64,000 nucleotides of DNA, taken from assembly GCA_012840245.1 (NCBI GenBank), contig DULR01000025.1, forward strand, positions 1 through 64,000, written 5' to 3'. This document shows positions 16,965-31,352 of the stretch, one piece after another. How positions within the stretch are numbered: position 1 is the first letter of the stretch; each line of letters starts with the position of its first letter. Origin of the DNA: Clostridiaceae bacterium. Its GTDB lineage: Bacteria > Bacillota > Clostridia > DSM-8532. Position numbers and translations under genes: made by a program. The notes beneath the pieces were generated by a model. The model searched no databases. It had not been told where the DNA came from and was given only the letters and a program-made list of their open reading frames with translations.

Positions 16965-18911
16965 TTAAACTATCTTCCCTGTAGACAGATTGCTTGGGGT
17001 ATACTGGTCCATATCGGGAATTTCTCCTATGATCCCTTCAACAAGCCAGTCCATGGAGAGTATCTGTTCCCTCTGGAGCTCGTCACCGCTGTCCACCACA
17101 AGATTTCCGTTGATGTCATATATAGGACCGGAAAATACTTTATAGGTCTGAGAAATGATAGAGGTTTTGATAAACTCTACCAGCTTCCTTGTCTCGGGAG
17201 GGACATGTCTTTTTGCATAAAAGAAATCCAGCAGGCCTGAGTCAAGACCCCACCAGTAGTTTCTGACCCTTCCGGAGCTGTCGGCTCCCAGCCTGGTTCC
17301 TCCGGCCTGAATGCTCCTTACGTATTTTTCGTAGAAGATTCCCCAGTTCCAGACCGGAACGGCCAGATACTTGTCGGGCGCATAGTCCCCGTCATCTGTC
17401 TTCTTAAGGGTATAAACACCGTATTCCTTTGAGAACATGCGGTTGACCAGGGTGTTATGGTGCGATATTATGTCAACGCCTTTTGAGACAAGCTCGGCTG
17501 TTACCTCATCGGCATCGAGCCTTTCCTTGCCCGTGACAGTCCATCTGACATATACCTCGCATCTGGGATTGACCATGCGGGCTCCAAGCGTGAACGCGTT
17601 AAGGCCGCTTATGATGTCGGTCGTGGGATACGGAGCTATATATCCGAGTTTCCCGGCGTTGCTCATGGCTCCGGCCACTATGCCGCTCAAAAACCTGGGC
17701 TCATGTATCCGTCCGAAATATGTGTTTACATGCTTGAAAGAATGGAAGCAGGAGCAATTGAGAAGGTTGCATTCCGGATTGTCCATCGCCACCTTAAGGG
17801 TAGGATTGATAAGGGTGGGGGAAGTCGTGAAAATGATCCTGCAGCCCTCATCCACCATGCTCTGCAGTATTGGCGCTGCATCATTGCTCTCGGGCAGATT
17901 GAACCTTGACACTGTTTCGACCGAATCTTTCAAAACCTGCTCCAGATGCATCCTTCCCAGCTCGTGGGAATATGTCCAGCTGGATGTTTTGCTGTCGGTC
18001 ACATGTGCGAAACCTACCTTCAGCTTCCCTGAATGCCCCAGGTTCGCCAGCCTGCTTATAAAGCCTTTTTCGACTTTAAGGGCCGGACTCTGCTGTATGT
18101 CGATGGCTTCAGGACCCGAATAATAACGAAGTTCCGAAAGAAGGCGCCAGATCCTGTCCTTGAATTCCTCTTCGTTGTATTCCTCACTTATTCCATGGAT
18201 CTTCAAAAAGTCCAGGAAAGCATCTCCCGTGGTTATGGGAAGCTTGTCGCCGCCCAGCTGGTAGAATGCTTTTCTGAAATTGTTGTACACCGAGCTGGCA
18301 AAATATTTGAAACGGTCCGACATGTCAACGAAACGATTCCTGGGATTATAATCCTTTATGATCTCCCAAAGCTCCTGATATCCCTTTTCATTGGACAGCC
18401 ATATTTCATTTATCCCTGTCTTTTTGTTGAAATCCATGAATTCATAGTAAATACGGATATCCTTGTTGTTCTCATCGTATTTCGGAATGAGACGGGTTAC
18501 CTTGCCATGGTACGAAAAGACATCCAGATATTTGAGAACACTTACCCTTTTGTTCCCCTCTACGACATAAAACCAGTTCAGATATTCATAAACCTTTATA
18601 GGCTCCCGCAAGCCTTCCTGGACCTGGGCATTGTAAACATTCTGCCATTTTGCCGCAAACTCAGAATCTATCTCCATCAATGGCATATAGTTCCGTGCAA
18701 AGGAGATGCTTCTCAGATATGTATATGTCCCTTTGACCTTTCTCAGGGGAATATCTATGATACCCAGATCGACTTCTGAAACGATATCTATATTTTTTAG
18801 GATTCCGTCAAGAAACGGCAGGTAACCGCTGCGTCCCTGGGAAATATAGTTCGAATATTCTTTTAAGCCCAGCTTTCGGGCGCTAACATATTCATTCAGT
18901 TCTGCACTCAT
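16965..18911 (-). CDS. BMP/PnrA-like ligand-binding domain protein with N-terminal ParB-like region, no signal peptide
   Basis: 648 aa; N-terminal YVVEGNKRVSVLKYLDV ParB-like motif; C-terminal KVGFAHVTDSKTSSWTYSHELGRMHLEQ...GIVAGAMSNAGKLGYIAPYPTTDIISGLNAFTLGAR is BMP-family. Confidence 0.8.
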   Translation of the reverse strand: MSAELNEYVSARKLGLKEYSNYISQGRSGYLPFLDGILKNIDIVSEVDLGIIDIPLRKVKGTYTYLRSISFARNYMPLMEIDSEFAAKWQNVYNAQVQEGLREPIKVYEYLNWFYVVEGNKRVSVLKYLDVFSYHGKVTRLIPKYDENNKDIRIYYEFMDFNKKTGINEIWLSNEKGYQELWEIIKDYNPRNRFVDMSDRFKYFASSVYNNFRKAFYQLGGDKLPITTGDAFLDFLKIHGISEEYNEEEFKDRIWRLLSELRYYSGPEAIDIQQSPALKVEKGFISRLANLGHSGKLKVGFAHVTDSKTSSWTYSHELGRMHLEQVLKDSVETVSRFNLPESNDAAPILQSMVDEGCRIIFTTSPTLINPTLKVAMDNPECNLLNCSCFHSFKHVNTYFGRIHEPRFLSGIVAGAMSNAGKLGYIAPYPTTDIISGLNAFTLGARMVNPRCEVYVRWTVTGKERLDADEVTAELVSKGVDIISHHNTLVNRMFSKEYGVYTLKKTDDGDYAPDKYLAVPVWNWGIFYEKYVRSIQAGGTRLGADSSGRVRNYWWGLDSGLLDFFYAKRHVPPETRKLVEFIKTSIISQTYKVFSGPIYDINGNLVVDSGDELQREQILSMDWLVEGIIGEIPDMDQYTPSNLSTGKIV

Positions 18912-19399
18912 ACTTCTACCCCGATCCCTGTATAATTTTTTATGATATGACTGACAGCCCCGGGCATGTCGGCTGAGTAAATCAGCCTGAGAAGCTCATT
19001 GCTTTGTCTGAGCGACATATATAGCTGTCTGTCGGTTATAAGGTCTGATTCGAAGGCTGTTGCCAGCTCATCCAAATCAAATACTTCCACCCTTCCGTCA
19101 GGCATGATTCTTATATCTGTCAATAAATCATACAGGAAAAATGTATCTGTCTCTTTATTATATTCTATGTCAACAATATCACAATACCAATACATCAGTT
19201 CCTTGCGTTCATTCATGAAAGCACTGATTTTCCAGCCTTTGTTCAAGAATACGCAGGAGATGCCATACTTGACATCATCGCGGGGCTTTATAGGTTCCCA
19301 TTCGGTAATGAGGTAATTCTCATCCCGGTAGAGCAACCTGTCCGAGGATAGATCGATGGTTTCTGAAGGTATATATCGTATCCGGTATATTCTCGGCAT
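18908..19399 (-). CDS. DUF402-like protein
   Basis: 163 aa, KGWKISAFMNERKELMYWYCDIVDIEYNKETDTFFLYDLLTDIRIMPDGRVEVFDLDEL matches the DUF402 pattern; overlaps the next gene by ATGA. Confidence 0.75.
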   Translation of the reverse strand: MPRIYRIRYIPSETIDLSSDRLLYRDENYLITEWEPIKPRDDVKYGISCVFLNKGWKISAFMNERKELMYWYCDIVDIEYNKETDTFFLYDLLTDIRIMPDGRVEVFDLDELATAFESDLITDRQLYMSLRQSNELLRLIYSADMPGAVSHIIKNYTGIGVEV

Positions 19400-19600
19400 C
19401 TCTTACACCCCAAAGCACTTTTTTTCATTTTACCACAGAACCGTTACGGCTAACATATGATTTGCCCGGAAGTAATATCCATGGTATTACCCTTAAGGTC
19501 ATGCCCCGGGAGGATCCTTAGACCCGGTCTTTTCTCGGGTCATACTGGGTAATATGTTATAATAACCTGAAAGAAATTTTATAAGGGGGAAATCCGTCAA

Positions 19601-19963
19601 ATGAAGAGTAAGACCCAGGGTCTTAAAGAAAAGGTCAAGCCGGTAGCGATATTGCAACCCGAGAAAAGATCATGCAAAAATTGCATGAAGGGTAAACTTA
19701 TGGGTCTTACAGATGATATACTCTGCCGGGAAAAAGGCATAGTTTCTCCGGACTACTGCTGTTCATCACATCACTTCTTCAATATGGATGTTTTTAAAAA
19801 GCTGGATTTTTACAGGTGCTGCGACTGTGAGTTTTTTATATTCCATCCCCATGAACATATAAAAACTTATGGCGTGTGTGATATATTCTCTGTCCGGAAA
19901 TGCGACGGAAGCGCACGCAGGGCCTGCTCCAAGTTCGTCAGGCGCAGGGAGCATACGGCCTGA
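19601..19963 (+). CDS. Small cysteine-rich hypothetical protein
   Basis: 120 aa with 11 Cys (CKNC, YCC, CCDC etc.); AGGGGG upstream. Confidence 0.65.
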   Translation: MKSKTQGLKEKVKPVAILQPEKRSCKNCMKGKLMGLTDDILCREKGIVSPDYCCSSHHFFNMDVFKKLDFYRCCDCEFFIFHPHEHIKTYGVCDIFSVRKCDGSARRACSKFVRRREHTA

Positions 19964-20172
19964 TATCACAAGTCTGTGTGACTTTATCTCTGTTTTTTCG
20001 TCACCCAGGAGCCCCATGGTTACAATATCATTATTTCACTTCTGTCTGCTTTTCCCGCTTATTGAACAACAATTATTTATATGATACTGTTAAAATACGA
20101 AGAATAATGATTAAGCCGAGACATAAGAATAAAGTGTTCTGCAAATAAAATAAGGTATAAGGAGGTCATTAT

Positions 20173-21165
20173 ATGTATTTAGCCAACCCTTCACGTTATC
20201 AGTCTATGAAATACAACCGGCTCGGAAGAAGCGGACTTAAGCTTCCGGCAGTTTCACTCGGCCTTTGGCACAACTTTGGCGATTATGACACTATGGCCAA
20301 TATGAAAGCCCTTGTAACCAAAGCCTTCGATATGGGAATAACTCATTTTGACCTTGCCAACAACTATGGGCCTCCTCCGGGATCAGCCGAGAAGAACTTT
20401 GGCCGCATATTGAAAGAGGAGCTTTCTGCTTATCGTGATGAACTTATCATTTCAACAAAAGCCGGGTATGGAATGTGGGAAGGTCCTTACGGGGACTTTG
20501 GCTCGAGGAAATATCTCCTGGCAAGCCTGGATCAGAGCCTTAAACGTATGGGGCTTGACTATGTCGATATATTCTATCATCATCGCCCTGATCCCAATAC
20601 CCCTGTTGAAGAGAGCATGCTTGCCCTGGACAGCGCAGTAAGACAGGGAAAAGCGTTATATGTCGGTATTTCGAACTACAGACGTGAAGATACGGAAAAA
20701 GCATATAAAATCTTAAAAGAGCTAAAGACTCCCTTCGTTATCCATCAGCCCAATTATTCGATACTGGACCGCTGGATAGAGAGCGACGGCCTTAAAGATT
20801 ATGCCGCCGAAATCGGCATAGGGTTGATAGTTTTCAGCCCATTGGCTCAGGGAATGTTGACGAACAGATACCTTAACGGTATTCCGGAAGATTCAAGAGC
20901 CGGCAGGGGTGTAACACCGTTCCTGCCCAAGTCAAGGATCACCGAGGATAAGCTGAGAATGATCAGAAAACTTGACCAAATCGCCTCAAAACGTGGTCAG
21001 ACCCTTGCCCAGATGGCTTTATCCTGGGTGTTGAAGGACGGAAAAGTGGCGTCGGTATTGGTTGGCGCAAGCAAGGTTTCGCAGCTTGAGGACAATGTCA
21101 GGTGCATCAATAACCTCACCTTTACTGAAGAAGAACTTAAGGCCATTGATGAAGCGATAAGATAA
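20173..21165 (+). CDS. Aldo/keto reductase (YghZ/Kv-beta-like)
   Basis: 330 aa; YNRLGRSGLKLPAVSLGLW, FDLANNYGPPPGSAE, DYVDIFYHHRPDPNTPVEESM; AAGGAGG RBS. Confidence 0.93.
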   Translation: MYLANPSRYQSMKYNRLGRSGLKLPAVSLGLWHNFGDYDTMANMKALVTKAFDMGITHFDLANNYGPPPGSAEKNFGRILKEELSAYRDELIISTKAGYGMWEGPYGDFGSRKYLLASLDQSLKRMGLDYVDIFYHHRPDPNTPVEESMLALDSAVRQGKALYVGISNYRREDTEKAYKILKELKTPFVIHQPNYSILDRWIESDGLKDYAAEIGIGLIVFSPLAQGMLTNRYLNGIPEDSRAGRGVTPFLPKSRITEDKLRMIRKLDQIASKRGQTLAQMALSWVLKDGKVASVLVGASKVSQLEDNVRCINNLTFTEEELKAIDEAIR

Positions 21166-21191
21166 GAACCGTCCGTTTGCTTTCACATGCG

Positions 21192-22007
21192 TCAAATATT
21201 CAAATCACGTTTTGGGAAAAATATATAAGTCGCGCTGAGAAATAAAGCTATCAGCATAACTGAGATAAAGATGAATACCGGTTCAAAGCTTCCTCCGTTT
21301 ATGAGTTTTTTTGGTTCAAAATATTTAAACGGGGTAAGGTATTTCAGAAAATCAAGCTTCTCGGTCATGTCGATGACCATGGCGATAAAATATGTCACAA
21401 GCATGACGCCCGTTGCGCTTCCCGTTGCCGCACCGGGCTTTTTTATCAGTGAAGCCATTCCCGTTCCAATGAACAGGTAAATCAACTGGACAAACAGCAT
21501 TCCGGCACTCAGCACCAAAATGTCCCGGGCTAGTCCCGATCCAAATCCGTCAAGACTTTCGGGTGTGACCATTGATGCTACGACAAAAGAAACCGCCATG
21601 GCGACAATACTATAAAGCATTGTATAGAAAAGTGCGGCAATTATCTTCGATGTAATGACGCTTACACGTGAAACCGGCTTAGTGAAAAGAAATTCTGAAG
21701 TTTTATCCCTTTCTTCCTTTGATATTATTCCCGCGCCCAGCATGGAGGAATAAACAGTCGAAGCTATCATGACGTAAAGAAATATTACCGCATAAAAACC
21801 TCTTGCGGTGCTCATATCTATGCCGCTCATGCCGAAAATGGCCAATAGCGCTCTTGGAGTTTTATCAATTATCGACGAAATGGACTGGGCAGATGAACTG
21901 AATCCCGCATATTTGCCCATTCCTCCCGCTATTATGGCAGTTATGCCTAAACACCAAAAAAGAAAGGATTTGAAGTTGGCTTTCAATTCTCTTAAAACTA
22001 TGTTCAA
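21192..22007 (-). CDS. ABC transporter permease (ABC-2 type)
   Basis: Six TM-like protein; likely TTG start (LNIVLRELKANFKSF) preceded by AGGAGG, rather than the ATG at 22058. Confidence 0.8.
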   Translation of the reverse strand: MNIVLRELKANFKSFLFWCLGITAIIAGGMGKYAGFSSSAQSISSIIDKTPRALLAIFGMSGIDMSTARGFYAVIFLYVMIASTVYSSMLGAGIISKEERDKTSEFLFTKPVSRVSVITSKIIAALFYTMLYSIVAMAVSFVVASMVTPESLDGFGSGLARDILVLSAGMLFVQLIYLFIGTGMASLIKKPGAATGSATGVMLVTYFIAMVIDMTEKLDFLKYLTPFKYFEPKKLINGGSFEPVFIFISVMLIALFLSATYIFFPKRDLNI

Positions 22008-22029
22008 TCCAGGTCCTCCTTTCCGGGCA

Positions 22030-22764
22030 TCAGGCCGAGTGTATATCCTTTTTGACATACAGGGCGTAGCTCGCCAGAACAGCGCCTGTTACAAAGAGGA
22101 TGTTGATGATCAGGAAGGTTGTATCATATCCGGATTCACGGATTATATCCAGGCCGTCATAGTATTTAAACGGAACAAAATATCTGATTTTCTCATCGTC
22201 AAGGGCGTCTCCGAGCATTCCCGCTATAAAGAAGCCGAATACTGTTCCCATGGTCACTCCGGTTACTGATTTTACCCGGTGGAAGATGGCTCCCACCAGT
22301 ACGCCAAGTAAATAGAACATGGTTTCGATAAAGAATAACGAGATGGAAATCATAAAAAAGATTTTCCTGTCAAAGGGCTCATCTGTCATAATATTGGCCA
22401 TTGAATAGGCAACCAGTATGTATATGATATCGGTGATCAAAAGCAGGGTTATTCCTGACATAAGCTTTGCCGTCAATACAGATGATCTTGGCATCGGCTT
22501 CGTAAAAATAAAATCCGCCGTCTTTCTGTTGAACTCCTTTGATATGAGCGAAAGGCCCAGATGCATTGCCTGGATCGCCCCGCATAAGAGGACGTAAGCA
22601 AAAACAAATGAATAGTAGCCCAGAACTGAAAAGAGCATATCAAGATCGACCCCGAAGGCCTTTAAAACTTCGGGAGGAAATCCCATGAACAGATTTCTGA
22701 AGCTTTCGGTATCGGCAGTATATGCGGTGAATACCGACATAAAGACCACTGCCAGCGATGCCAT
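22030..22764 (-). pseudogene. ABC transporter permease, apparently lacking its N-terminus
   Basis: ORF starts within what looks like the first TM (MASLAVVFMSVFTAY...), out of frame with the truncated ATPase reading into it. Confidence 0.65.
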
Positions 22765-23156
22765 CGAGATGATCCGATCTTTCTTGAAAGATCCAGATCC
22801 AGTATCCCGGCAAGCTCTTTGATCCTCCTGGTGCAGTCTTTTTTATAGAAGCCGGCTGAATATCTGAGAAGGTCCATCACCTTCATGTTATCGTAATAAA
22901 ATACTTCGGAAGGGAGATATCCTATGTGCTTTGCTATTTCGTGTCTCTCTTTTATGCAGTCTTTTCCGAATATTTTCGCGCTTCCGCTTGTCGGATAGAT
23001 CAATGCCAGCAAAAGTCTAATAGTTGTTGACTTTCCTGCTCCGTTGGGTCCTATGAAGCCGAAGATTTCACCTTCCTCAACATTAAAGCTGACATCTATG
23101 ATCCCGCGCGATTTGCCATAGTATTTGGTCAGGTTATTGATCTCAACAGCATTCAT
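22662..23156 (-). pseudogene. ABC transporter ATP-binding protein, C-terminally truncated
   Basis: Walker A GPNGAGKST present; sequence breaks after GILDLDLSRKI; no signature LSGGQ, Walker B or H-loop. Confidence 0.75.
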
Positions 23157-23240
23157 ATGTATTCTCCTCCGACAGATAAAGGCAGAACATGACGAAAAAG
23201 CAGGACAAGGTTCCTGTGCCCTTGTCCCGCTTCAATCATA

Positions 23241-26786
<3,546 letters not shown>

Positions 26787-26800
26787 TGCCTGTCACCCTC

Positions 26801-29800
26801 CTATATATCATCATCGTCAATGAGATCGTCGTCCATGCCGAACATATCACTGACAATGTCCTCGTTGAGCTCAGTACCTTCTGAGATGTCGCCGATGTCG
26901 AGAGAATTGATCTCAAATTCATCGTCGATGACGTTCTGTCCTTCCTCATCATCCAGGTCAAGCAGCGAGAATGTTTCATCTTCGCGGCCTTCGATATTCA
27001 CATCGAGCTCTTCAAGGTCATCATATACGGATTCCTTTATTTCAATCTCTTCACGCTTGTCGCTGTATACCTTCACATCAAGGGCAAGGCTCTGAAGCTC
27101 CTTCATAAGAACCTTGAAGGATTCGGGTATGCCCGGTTCGGGCACGTTCTCGCCCTTAACGATGGCTTCATATGTCTTGACACGGCCTACGACGTCGTCG
27201 GACTTGACCGTCAATACTTCCTGCAGTGAATATGCCGCACCGTAGGCAGCGAGAGCCCAAACTTCCATTTCACCGAAACGCTGGCCGCCGAACTGAGCCT
27301 TACCGCCCAGAGGCTGCTGCGTAACCAGTGAATATGGACCTGTGGAGCGGGCGTGGATCTTGTCGTCAACAAGGTGTGCCAGCTTGAGGAAGTACATATA
27401 GCCTACTGTTACTCTGTTGTCGAACGGCTCACCTGTACGGCCGTCATAAAGAATGCTCTTTCCGTCTCTGGGAAGCCCTGCTCTTTCGAGGGTCTCAAAG
27501 ATGTCTTCCTCGTTGGCGCCGTCAAATACAGGAGTTTCGATCTTCCAGCCCAGAACCTTGGCAGCATATCCGAGATGGACCTCCAGCACCTGACCGATAT
27601 TCATACGTGAAGGAACACCCAGCGGGTTAAGTACAATCTGCAGCGGAGTGCCATCAGGCAGGAACGGCATGTCCTCTATGGGCAGTATCCTTGAAATAAC
27701 GCCCTTGTTACCATGGCGGCCTGCCATCTTGTCGCCTACAGAGATCTTTCTCTTCTGGGCGATGTAAACACGGACAAGCTGGTTTACTCCGGGAGGCAGC
27801 TCGTCTCCGTATTCACGGGTAAACACCTTGACATCGACAACAATACCTGATTCACCGTGAGGAACTCTTAATGAGGTATCACGCACTTCTCTTGCCTTTT
27901 CACCGAAAATGGCCCTGAGAAGTCTTTCTTCTGCCGTAAGCTCGGTTTCACCCTTGGGAGTTACCTTACCAACAAGGATATCTCCTGAGCGAACCTCGGC
28001 ACCGATACGGATAATGCCCCTGTCGTCCAGATCTTTCAACGAATCCTCGCCCACATTGGGGATATCACGGGTGATCTCTTCGGGTCCAAGCTTCGTATCA
28101 CGGGATTCAGACTCATATTCCTCAATATGGATCGATGTATATACATCGTCCCGCACAAGCTCTTCGGATATCAGAATAGCATCCTCGTAGTTATAACCTT
28201 CCCAGGTCATGAAGCCTACCAGGACGTTCTTGCCCAGAGCTATTTCGCCATTGTCGGTAGACGGTCCGTCGGCAATGATATCTCCCTCATTGACCCTGTC
28301 GCCTTTTCTCACTATAGGTCTCTGGTTGATGCATGTGCCCTGGTTGGACCGTTTATATTTCAAAAGCTTATACTGATCTTTCTGTCCACTTTCTGTTCTT
28401 ACGATTATCTCACTGGCTGTGACCTTCTCAACGACACCGGAGTTCCTGGCAACTATACATACGCCGGAGTCCTTGGCTGCGCGGTGTTCTATACCTGTAG
28501 CGATCAGAGGAGCCTGCGGCTTGATCAGAGGAACAGCCTGGCGCTGCATGTTGGAACCCATGAGGGCACGGTTGGCGTCGTCGTTTTCAAGGAACGGGAT
28601 CATGGCTGTCGCGACCGAAACGAGCTGTTTGGGCGAAACATCCATGTAATCGACTTTTTCCCTTTCAACCTCGATGATCTGATCCAAAAATCTACAACCA
28701 ACACGCTTGTTGATGAAATATCCGTTCTCATCGAGCGGCTCGTTGGCTTCGGCAACTCTGTAGATATCCTCAACATCAGCGGTCATATATTCGGTCTTGT
28801 CTGTAACGCGGCCGTTTTCGACCTTGCGGTACGGAGCCTCGATAAATCCGTATTCATTTACACGGGCATATGTGCTCAAGGATCCAATCAGTCCTATGTT
28901 CGGACCTTCAGGAGTCTCGATGGGGCACATACGGCCGTAGTGCGAGTGGTGAACGTCACGCACTTCGAAGCTTGCACGGTCACGGGAAAGACCGCCGGGA
29001 CCCAATGCGCTCAGACGGCGTTTATGAGTAAGCTCGGCCAGCGGGTTGGTCTGATCCATGAACTGGGACAACTGGCTCGAACCAAAGAATTCTTTAATAG
29101 CTGCCGCTACAGGGCGGATATTGATGAGAGCCTGAGGCGTAACTGCATCGATATCCTGTATGGTCATTCTTTCTCTTACGACCCTCTCCATACGGGCAAG
29201 ACCGATACGGAACTGGTTCTGGAGAAGTTCTCCGACAGAACGGAGGCGACGGTTGCCCAGATGGTCGATATCATCGGTGTGTCCGATGCCGTGGTCCAGA
29301 TTCAGGATATAGCTGACTGTTGCCACAATATCTTCCTTGGTGATATTCCTGGGCATCAGATTATCGCGGTTCTCTTTGAGGATAGCGATCAGTTCTTCGT
29401 CTTTGGCTTTTTTGTTCTTCTCCAGGATTTCCTGAAGAACGTCATAACGAACCTTTTCGTTGATTTCGGCCAGAGCCGGGTCAAAAGGAATATAATCCTT
29501 TATATCCACTGTCAGGTTTCCGATAACCTTGACAGCTTTGCCTTCAACTTCAACATGCACCACATTGATGCCTGAATTCTGGATCTTCCAGGCCATCTCT
29601 TCGTTTATTTCTTCGCCGGCCTTTACTAAAACCTTCTTGGAAACCGGATGCTTTATGTCCTCCGCGGCTATCTGACCCCGTATACGGTTGGCCAAGGCAA
29701 GCTTTTTGTTGAATTTATAACGGCCTACATTGGTCAGATCATAACGCTTCGGATCAAAAAACAGGTTGTTGATCAATGAAGAAGCGCTCTCCTCCGTAGG

Positions 29801-30535
29801 CGGTTCGCCGGGACGAAGACGCTTGTATACCTCGAACAATCCCTCTTCTCTGCTTTTTGTACCGTCTTTGGCGATGGTTGCCTGAAGCTTTGGCTCTTCT
29901 CCCAAAAGATCCAGAAGCTCCGCGTTGGTACCATATCCTAAAGCGCGCAGGAACTGGGTGATGGGCAGCTTTCTCGTTCTGTCGATCCTTACGTAAATGA
30001 TCTCGGCAGAATCGGTTTCATATTCAAGCCATGCCCCGCGATAAGGGATCACTGTATTAGAAAACAGGTTGTTTCCGTTCTTGTCTTTTTCCCTGGCATA
30101 ATATACGCCGGGAGAACGCACCAGCTGGCTTACGATAACGCGTTCAGCACCGTTGATGACAAAGGTTCCGGTTTCTGTCATGAGAGGGAAATCTCCCATA
30201 AAGATCTCCTGCTCTTTTACTTCACCGGTTTCTTTATTGATCAGGCGCACTTTAACTTTTAAAGGAGCCGAATAAGTCGTATCTCTTTCCTTGCATTCCT
30301 CGACCGAATATTTTATATTGTCGGTGTCAAGAGAATAGCCGATAAACTCCATGATCAGATTGCCTGTGTAATCGGTTATCGGAGAAACATCCCTTAATAC
30401 TTCTTTTAATCCTTCTTTGAGAAACTGATTGTACGAGTTTTTCTGAATCTCAATCAGGTTAGGCATTTCAAGGACTTCTTTGATTCGGGAAAAACTGTAT
30501 CTTTTTGTTCTTCCTCGTTGCACTTCATGAACCAT
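26801..30535 (-). CDS. rpoB: DNA-directed RNA polymerase subunit beta
   Basis: [46 protein letters not shown]; start taken at [15 protein letters not shown]. Confidence 0.99.
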   Translation of the reverse strand: MVHEVQRGRTKRYSFSRIKEVLEMPNLIEIQKNSYNQFLKEGLKEVLRDVSPITDYTGNLIMEFIGYSLDTDNIKYSVEECKERDTTYSAPLKVKVRLINKETGEVKEQEIFMGDFPLMTETGTFVINGAERVIVSQLVRSPGVYYAREKDKNGNNLFSNTVIPYRGAWLEYETDSAEIIYVRIDRTRKLPITQFLRALGYGTNAELLDLLGEEPKLQATIAKDGTKSREEGLFEVYKRLRPGEPPTEESASSLINNLFFDPKRYDLTNVGRYKFNKKLALANRIRGQIAAEDIKHPVSKKVLVKAGEEINEEMAWKIQNSGINVVHVEVEGKAVKVIGNLTVDIKDYIPFDPALAEINEKVRYDVLQEILEKNKKAKDEELIAILKENRDNLMPRNITKEDIVATVSYILNLDHGIGHTDDIDHLGNRRLRSVGELLQNQFRIGLARMERVVRERMTIQDIDAVTPQALINIRPVAAAIKEFFGSSQLSQFMDQTNPLAELTHKRRLSALGPGGLSRDRASFEVRDVHHSHYGRMCPIETPEGPNIGLIGSLSTYARVNEYGFIEAPYRKVENGRVTDKTEYMTADVEDIYRVAEANEPLDENGYFINKRVGCRFLDQIIEVEREKVDYMDVSPKQLVSVATAMIPFLENDDANRALMGSNMQRQAVPLIKPQAPLIATGIEHRAAKDSGVCIVARNSGVVEKVTASEIIVRTESGQKDQYKLLKYKRSNQGTCINQRPIVRKGDRVNEGDIIADGPSTDNGEIALGKNVLVGFMTWEGYNYEDAILISEELVRDDVYTSIHIEEYESESRDTKLGPEEITRDIPNVGEDSLKDLDDRGIIRIGAEVRSGDILVGKVTPKGETELTAEERLLRAIFGEKAREVRDTSLRVPHGESGIVVDVKVFTREYGDELPPGVNQLVRVYIAQKRKISVGDKMAGRHGNKGVISRILPIEDMPFLPDGTPLQIVLNPLGVPSRMNIGQVLEVHLGYAAKVLGWKIETPVFDGANEEDIFETLERAGLPRDGKSILYDGRTGEPFDNRVTVGYMYFLKLAHLVDDKIHARSTGPYSLVTQQPLGGKAQFGGQRFGEMEVWALAAYGAAYSLQEVLTVKSDDVVGRVKTYEAIVKGENVPEPGIPESFKVLMKELQSLALDVKVYSDKREEIEIKESVYDDLEELDVNIEGREDETFSLLDLDDEEGQNVIDDEFEINSLDIGDISEGTELNEDIVSDMFGMDDDLIDDDDI

Positions 30536-30817
30536 CGATAAATCACCTCGTATGAATTGCATATTTTGGTGTAAAAGACATAAAAATATAGACAGGGAAA
30601 ATATCCAGTCTGGTTTTTATAAATCCAGTCAGGTTATGAATCTACGTAAACAATTCCAAGGTATCATTCTCCCAATCTATATTTTTTCATCTTAAAGATT
30701 ATTGACATGTATTGTATCTTTCATACAATTGTGCTAGAATAATATCAGGAATACAAGTAAATATGCACAAAGTGAAAATATAATACAATACCACCAATCT
30801 TAATAATGCAGTTAATA

Positions 30818-30846
30818 ATTCTACCATATGAAAAACCCAATGTCAA
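30818..30846 (-). promoter_or_regulatory. Candidate sigma-A promoter for rpoBC
   Basis: Minus strand TTGACA (30841-30846) - 17 nt - TAGAAT (30818-30823). Confidence 0.7.
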
Positions 30847-30866
30847 CAATTGAACACTGGGTTTTT
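30831..30866. terminator. Bidirectional terminator-like hairpin overlapping the rpoBC promoter
   Basis: AAAAACCCAATGT-CAACAATTGA-ACACTGGGTTTTT, 12-bp stem with one wobble and A/T tracts on both sides. Confidence 0.6.
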
Positions 30867-30925
30867 GTTAAATTGAGGTTTCAATTTAATTGCTTTTATA
30901 TTATACCGAGATCCCGTTAAAATCG

Positions 30926-30955
30926 AGCAAACTTTCGTTTGCTTTTTTATTTTTG
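30926..30955. terminator. Terminator-like hairpin
   Basis: AGCAAAC-TTTC-GTTTGCT followed by TTTTTATTTTT on the plus strand. Confidence 0.5.
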
Positions 30956-30986
30956 TCGGGCTTTGTCACGCACTGCATCATATTTT

Positions 30987-31244
30987 CTATTCGAGCCTGA
31001 TTTCAAACCGTTCAAACACAACCGGACTGAAAAACTGATCTGCATTGAACGATGTCCTTCTGAACCTTACATACTCCCGCGTATTTTTCGAAAGCCACAT
31101 CGGAACTTCGATGGAAAGCAGGGAACACAATTCCACAAAGCATTTTTCCAGCCTTTCCTGATATGTGCCTTCGGCGTCGTCAACTTCGTATGTCTTTTCC
31201 ATCAGAGTCGTGGTCCCTTTTATTAATTTCCCGCTCAGCTTCAT
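30987..31244 (-). CDS. Conserved hypothetical protein
   Basis: ~85 aa from MKLSGKLIKG; the longer ORF N-terminus (to 31283) is encoded by a dispersed repeat so the internal Met is preferred. Confidence 0.55.
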   Translation of the reverse strand: MKLSGKLIKGTTTLMEKTYEVDDAEGTYQERLEKCFVELCSLLSIEVPMWLSKNTREYVRFRRTSFNADQFFSPVVFERFEIRLE

Positions 31245-31276
31245 TATAATTCCCACACTTTCCAAAGTGATAGCCC

Positions 31277-31330
31277 GTGTCATTCTGAGGGAGCAGGCGA
31301 CAAAGCTGCCTGCGGACGAAGAATCTTTAA
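31277..31330. repeat. Dispersed repeat, family E
   Basis: GTGTCATTCTGAGGGAGCAGGCGACAAAGCTGCCTGCGGACGAAGAATCTTTAA. Confidence 0.75.
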
Positions 31331-31352
31331 TGCGGGTATTCCCGCTGATCCT

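Noticed and set aside
17437-18779. Two plus-strand ORFs of 228 and 248 aa
   Set aside because: Antisense to the BMP-like CDS; no plausible start signals or family similarity.
21163-21180. AAGAACCGTCCG after the aldo/keto reductase as another palindrome copy
   Set aside because: Only a partial core match and no complementary arms; counted at most as a decayed fragment.
28127-29575. 482-aa plus-strand ORF
   Set aside because: Fully antisense to rpoB; composition (many Cys/His/Phe) looks like a shadow frame and no family is recognisable.
30696-30746. Possible plus-strand promoter (TTGTAT-17-TAGAAT) within the rpoB leader
   Set aside because: The -35 matches consensus at only 3 of 6 positions and there is no plus-strand gene downstream; noted only as part of the leader palindrome.
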